Origin: Clostridiales bacterium
Lineage (GTDB): Bacteria; Bacillota; Clostridia; Oscillospirales; Oscillospiraceae
Assembly: GCA_021203325.1 (NCBI GenBank)
Contig: JAJQBL010000083.1
Coordinates: forward strand, 1-33,485
DNA: 33,485 nt
Reading direction: 5' to 3'
Shown: positions 29,666-33,485 of the stretch, in pieces
Position numbering within the stretch: the stretch's first letter is position 1
Layout of the letters: every line of letters begins with the position of its first letter
The notes under the pieces: generated by a model
What the model saw: only the letters and a program-made list of their open reading frames with translations
Databases searched by the model: none
Told to the model about the DNA's origin: nothing
Made by a program: the position numbers and the translations under genes

Positions 29666-30403
29666 TCAGTAATCCACCTTCATCAGGCACAGCCCCTCCG
29701 GCGGGGCGGTAGGCCCGGCCTGGCTGCGGTCCCTGGCCGCCAGAATCTCCCCCACCCGCTCCGGGGGGAGATTGCCATAGCCCACCTCCAGCAGGGTGCC
29801 CACCATGATCCGCACCATGTATTGCAAAAAGCCGCTGCCGTGGAAGGTGAAGGTGAGGTAGCCCCCGGTTCGCACAATGTCGATGGAGTCCACCCGGCGG
29901 ACGGTGGACTTTTTCATCTTCGGGTTGCCACAGAAGCTCTTGAAGTCGTGCTCCCCCATCAGGTAAGCCGCCCCCCGGCCCATGGCCGCCTCGTCCGCGG
30001 GCTGCTCCAGCCGGGCGACGTAGCGCCGGTCGAAGATGGGCTTCATGGGGCCGTCATAGCAGGTGTAGCGGTAGGTCTTGCCCACCGCCTTGTACCGGGC
30101 GTGGAACCGCTCCGCCGCCGGGCGCACCTCCCGCACCCCGATGTCCTCCGGCAGGTAGCGGTTCAGGTAGTCCCGCAGCTCCTCCGGCGTCAGCGCCGTG
30201 TCCAGCCAGACGTTGGCCACCATCCCCCGGGCGTGTACCCCGGCGTCCGTCCGGCCTGCGCCGATGACCTCCACCGGCGCCCCGGCCAGCCGCTCCAGCA
30301 CCCCTTCCAGCTTCCCCTGGATGGTGGGCAGGCCCGGCTTGCTCTCCCAGCCGTGGTACCGGGTGCCGTCATAGAGGATGGTCAGCTTGTAGTTCTGTCT
30401 CAT
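29666..30403 (-). CDS. truA: tRNA pseudouridine synthase A
   Basis: MRQNYKLTILYDGTRYHGWESKPGLPTIQGKLE; GAGRTDAGVHARGMVANV; FHARYKAVGKTYRY; GSGFLQYMVRIMVGTLLEVG. Confidence 0.97.
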   Translation of the reverse strand: MRQNYKLTILYDGTRYHGWESKPGLPTIQGKLEGVLERLAGAPVEVIGAGRTDAGVHARGMVANVWLDTALTPEELRDYLNRYLPEDIGVREVRPAAERFHARYKAVGKTYRYTCYDGPMKPIFDRRYVARLEQPADEAAMGRGAAYLMGEHDFKSFCGNPKMKKSTVRRVDSIDIVRTGGYLTFTFHGSGFLQYMVRIMVGTLLEVGYGNLPPERVGEILAARDRSQAGPTAPPEGLCLMKVDY

Positions 30404-30500
30404 AAGAAGCTCCTTTCCTTTTCCGGCTGCTTCTGGTATAATAAAGCAGTATAGCACAAAACCGGCAAAGTTGTAAGCGTTTTTTCGGAAGGAGATACTT

Positions 30501-31733
30501 ATGGATATTGCTATTTTCGTTCTGCTGGCAGCAGTCCTGGCGGTGCAGGGAGTGACGCTGTACCAGCTCCTCGCCGCCCAGCGGCAGGCCGGGGACACCG
30601 CCAAACTGGAGCAGGCCCTCCAGGCGTCGGAGGAGCGGCAGCAGAAACAGCTCGCCGCCCTGAAGGAGGACCTTCACATGACCCTCCAGAGCCTCTCCAC
30701 CATGGGTCAGGACGCCACCGCCCGCCAGCTGGTGCAGATGGAGCAGCGGCTGCAAACCCTGGAGTCCACCAACGAGGCCAAGCTGGAGGCCATCCGCCAG
30801 ACCATGAACCAGAGCCTGGAGCGCCAGCGGCAGGAGAACAGCCGGAAGCTGGACGAGATTCGGGGCACCGTGGACGAGCGGCTGCAAACCACCCTGGAAA
30901 AGCGCATCGCGGAGTCCTTCCAGTCTGTCAGCGCCCAGCTGGAACAGGTCTACAAGGGCCTGGGGGAGATGAAGACCCTGGCCAGCGACGTGGGCGGCCT
31001 GAAACAGGTGCTGTCCGGCGTCAAGACCCGCGGCATCCTGGGGGAGGTGCAGCTGGAGGGGATTCTGCGGGAAATTTTGGCCCCGGAACAGTACGACACC
31101 AACGTGGCCACCATCCCCGGCAGCAGCAACCGGGTGGAGTTCGCCATCCGCCTGCCCGGTCAGGAGGATGGCAGCGTGGTCTACCTGCCCATCGACTCCA
31201 AGTTCCCCGGCGACCGGTACGCCCAGCTCCAGGACGCCCAGGCCACCGGCGACAAGGCCCAAATCGCCGCCGCCTACAAGGCGCTGGAAACCGTCCTCCG
31301 CAGCGAGGCAAAGGACATCCGGGACAAGTACCTGGAGGAGCCGTATACCACCAACTTCGGCATCATGTTCCTGCCCTTCGAGGGGCTGTATGCCGAGGCG
31401 GTGAACCGGGGCATGGTGGAGGTCCTGCAGCGGGAGTACCACGTCAACATCGCAGGCCCCAGCACCATGGCGGCGCTGCTGAACTCGCTGCAAATGGGCT
31501 TCCACACCCTGGCCATCCAGAAGCGGAGCAGCGAGGTCTGGGCAGTGCTGGGGGAGGTCAAGACGGAGTTCGGCAAGTTCGAGGACGGCCTGCTGAAAAT
31601 GCAGAAGCACCTGAACCAGACCTCCAGCGACCTGGACTCCCTCATCACCACCCGCACCAGAGCCATCAACCGCAAACTGCGGGATGTGCAGGCGCTGGAC
31701 AGCGTGAGCGCGGGGGAGGATACTGCCGGTTGA
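30501..31733 (+). CDS. rmuC: DNA recombination protein RmuC
   Basis: Coiled-coil N-terminus; TRGILGEVQLEGILREILAPEQYDTN; VYLPIDSKFPGDRY; KDIRDKYLEEPYTTNFGIMFLPFEGLYAEAV; GPSTMAALLNSLQMGFHTLAIQKRSSEVW. Confidence 0.96.
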   Translation: MDIAIFVLLAAVLAVQGVTLYQLLAAQRQAGDTAKLEQALQASEERQQKQLAALKEDLHMTLQSLSTMGQDATARQLVQMEQRLQTLESTNEAKLEAIRQTMNQSLERQRQENSRKLDEIRGTVDERLQTTLEKRIAESFQSVSAQLEQVYKGLGEMKTLASDVGGLKQVLSGVKTRGILGEVQLEGILREILAPEQYDTNVATIPGSSNRVEFAIRLPGQEDGSVVYLPIDSKFPGDRYAQLQDAQATGDKAQIAAAYKALETVLRSEAKDIRDKYLEEPYTTNFGIMFLPFEGLYAEAVNRGMVEVLQREYHVNIAGPSTMAALLNSLQMGFHTLAIQKRSSEVWAVLGEVKTEFGKFEDGLLKMQKHLNQTSSDLDSLITTRTRAINRKLRDVQALDSVSAGEDTAG

Positions 31734-31735
31734 GG

Positions 31736-32101
31736 GCAACGTCATCAATTTGAGGATCAAATTTTGCTTTCCCAAAGAAAGATGCGTTTCCGCATTAAAA
31801 ATCAGATTAGCACGAACAATGGAAAACCAGAAAGTTCCCCAGCCTCCATCGGCGGCAGCTTTGGTGCCTTTCAAGTTACATCGTCTCTAGCGGAATAGAC
31901 CACCTATAGATTGGATAGTGCAAAGCCCAGCGGGATACGGGGAGATTCTTAAGAGGGGGGCCACAGGTCCCCCTCTTAAGCCGCCTTCTTTCCCCCATTT
32001 CTTGGCGGAGCAAGAAATGGGGCCCCCGGAGGGAAACCACCTGTTTCCTTTCTCAATCCTTGTCTAAGGAGAGAAACCTCTCAAAATTGACACCATTCCC
32101 C
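31736..32101. repeat. Dispersed structured intergenic repeat, copy B (core about 31837-32092)
   Basis: Direct repeat of 8047-8451 in the same orientation; see copy A. Confidence 0.88.
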
Positions 32102-32103
32102 GT

Positions 32104-32153
32104 AAAAAAGCGCTGCCATGAGGAACAACGCCCCATGGCAGCGCATTTTTTTT
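32104..32153. terminator. Bidirectional rho-independent terminator (birA side)
   Basis: GCGCTGCCATG ... CATGGCAGCGC flanked by AAAAAA and ATTTTTTTT. Confidence 0.9.
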
Positions 32154-32167
32154 GCGTTCGTGCCCCG

Positions 32168-33160
32168 TCACACATACCCGTACAGCCCCCGGACGGACAC
32201 CTCTCCGGAGGTGATTGTGCGCCGTGCGCCGTCCGGCATCCGCACCACCAGACCGAACTGCTCGTCCACGTCCTCGGCGAAGGCCGGCTCCACCCTGCCG
32301 TCCGGGTGCAGCAGCTGCACCTCTTTGCCCAGGGTCAGGCAGCGGCGGCGGTAGCGTTCCAGATAGTCGCCCCCGCCGGACAGCCAGTCGGCATACATCC
32401 GGTCCAGGGCGTTGATGACCTCCGCCGCCAGCCGTCCCCGGCGCACCGGCTCCCCCTTCATCATGGCCAGAGACCCGGCCATGGAGCGAATGTCCTCCGG
32501 GAAGTCCTCCTCCCGCTGGTTCACGTTGATGCCGATGCCGGTGACGATGGAGCGGAGGGTCACGGTCTCGCTCTCCAGCATCATCTCCGTCAGGACGCCG
32601 CAGACCTTCCGGTTCTGAATCACAATGTCGTTGGTCCACTTGATTTCCGGCTGCAAACCGGTGGCCGCCTCGATGCCCTCGCAGACCGCCACCGCCACAT
32701 AGGCCGTCAGGTTCAGGGCCTTGGCAGGCTCCACGTCGGGCCGGAGCAGGGCGCTGAGGTAGACCCCCACGTCCCCCGGAGACTGGAAGGTGCGGCCCCG
32801 CCGCCCCCGGCCGCCGGTCTGCTGATTCGCCACCGCCACCGTGCCGCCGGGAAGGTGCTCCTCCTCCCGCTTCAGGTAGTTGTTGGTGGAGTCGATGGAC
32901 TGGAACACCAGCAGCTTGCGCCCCACATGGTCGGTGTTCAGCCAGGGCAGAATCTCCCCCTCCGTCAGAGAGTCCGGCGCGGCGCACAGGCAGTAGCCCC
33001 GGTTGGTGACGGAGCGAATCTCATACCCCTCTTCCCGGAGGGAGCCCACTGCCTTGGACACCGCCGCCCGGCTGATGCCCAGCCGCTGACTGATGGCCTC
33101 GCCGGAGACGAATGTGCCTGCGTTCTTTTGCAGAATGGCGAGAATTTTCTGTTTGTTCAT
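32168..33160 (-). CDS. birA: Bifunctional biotin-[acetyl-CoA-carboxylase] ligase/biotin operon repressor
   Basis: HTH GEAISQRLGISRAAVSKAVGSLREEGYEIRSV; QSIDSTNNYLKR; VANQQTGGRGRRGRTFQSP; IKWTNDIVIQNRKVCGVLTEM; GIGINVNQ. Confidence 0.96.
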   Translation of the reverse strand: MNKQKILAILQKNAGTFVSGEAISQRLGISRAAVSKAVGSLREEGYEIRSVTNRGYCLCAAPDSLTEGEILPWLNTDHVGRKLLVFQSIDSTNNYLKREEEHLPGGTVAVANQQTGGRGRRGRTFQSPGDVGVYLSALLRPDVEPAKALNLTAYVAVAVCEGIEAATGLQPEIKWTNDIVIQNRKVCGVLTEMMLESETVTLRSIVTGIGINVNQREEDFPEDIRSMAGSLAMMKGEPVRRGRLAAEVINALDRMYADWLSGGGDYLERYRRRCLTLGKEVQLLHPDGRVEPAFAEDVDEQFGLVVRMPDGARRTITSGEVSVRGLYGYV

Positions 33161-33274
33161 GGGAACCTCCCGGTTAGTGGGTAGTAGCCAGTGGCTAGTG
33201 GCTGGCCGCTCAGCGGCCAGCCCCAAAAGAGAGCAGCACACGCTCCGGATGGGAACGTATGCCGCTCTGCATCC

Positions 33275-33435
33275 AGGGAACCCCTGAACAAATGAACTTC
33301 GGCGCCTTGCGGTAAATTTGCGCCATAAATGCGTTGCAACCGCTTGAAATCCGTCAGGATTCCTGCGCGCTTGCGCCTTTTTCTGACGCAAATTTCCTCG
33401 CAATTCGCTCTCGTCCATTTATTCAGAGGTTCCCT
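33275..33435. mobile_element. MITE-like non-coding element, 161 bp, imperfect 20-bp terminal inverted repeats
   Basis: AGGGAACCCCTGAACAAATG (33275-33294) versus reverse complement of 33416-33435, AGGGAACCTCTGAATAAATG (2 mismatches); internal inverted GCGGTAAATTTGCG/GACGCAAATTTCCTCGC. Confidence 0.75.
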
Positions 33436-33485
33436 ATAGCAACCATCAAAAAACGTGTCACACTTGACAGCGGGTGTATAACAGA

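Overview
High-GC Firmicutes-type chromosomal window, probably Oscillospiraceae/Clostridia (taxonomy inferred from gene content and style only). It holds about 21 supportable protein genes. The centre (about 14.7-25.3 kb) is a glucuronide/glucuronate catabolic locus: divergent kdgK, then beta-glucuronidase (GH2), uxuA, uxuB, uxaC, kdgA and a second GH2 glycosidase. It is followed by an AraC-family regulator and a MalY/PatB-like aminotransferase whose best start is interrupted by an in-frame TAG. Flanking genes are VanW-like, DUF2461-like, galM, ROK regulator, recG, C_GCAxxG_C_C protein, a Zn/Cd-type P-ATPase with a separate HMA protein, queT with a candidate preQ1 riboswitch, a MerR-RDD membrane fusion regulator, PepSY lipoprotein, ECF sigma with coupled membrane partner, truA, rmuC and birA. 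Intergenic regions contain a two-copy structured dispersed repeat with a covarying stem, a 161-bp MITE-like element, a TIR-bounded cassette, a perfect 50-bp palindrome, and GC-rich hairpins in most gaps of the glucuronate operon. No rRNA, tRNA, CRISPR array, transposase or phage gene was seen. All calls come from reading sequence and motifs; no database search was run.
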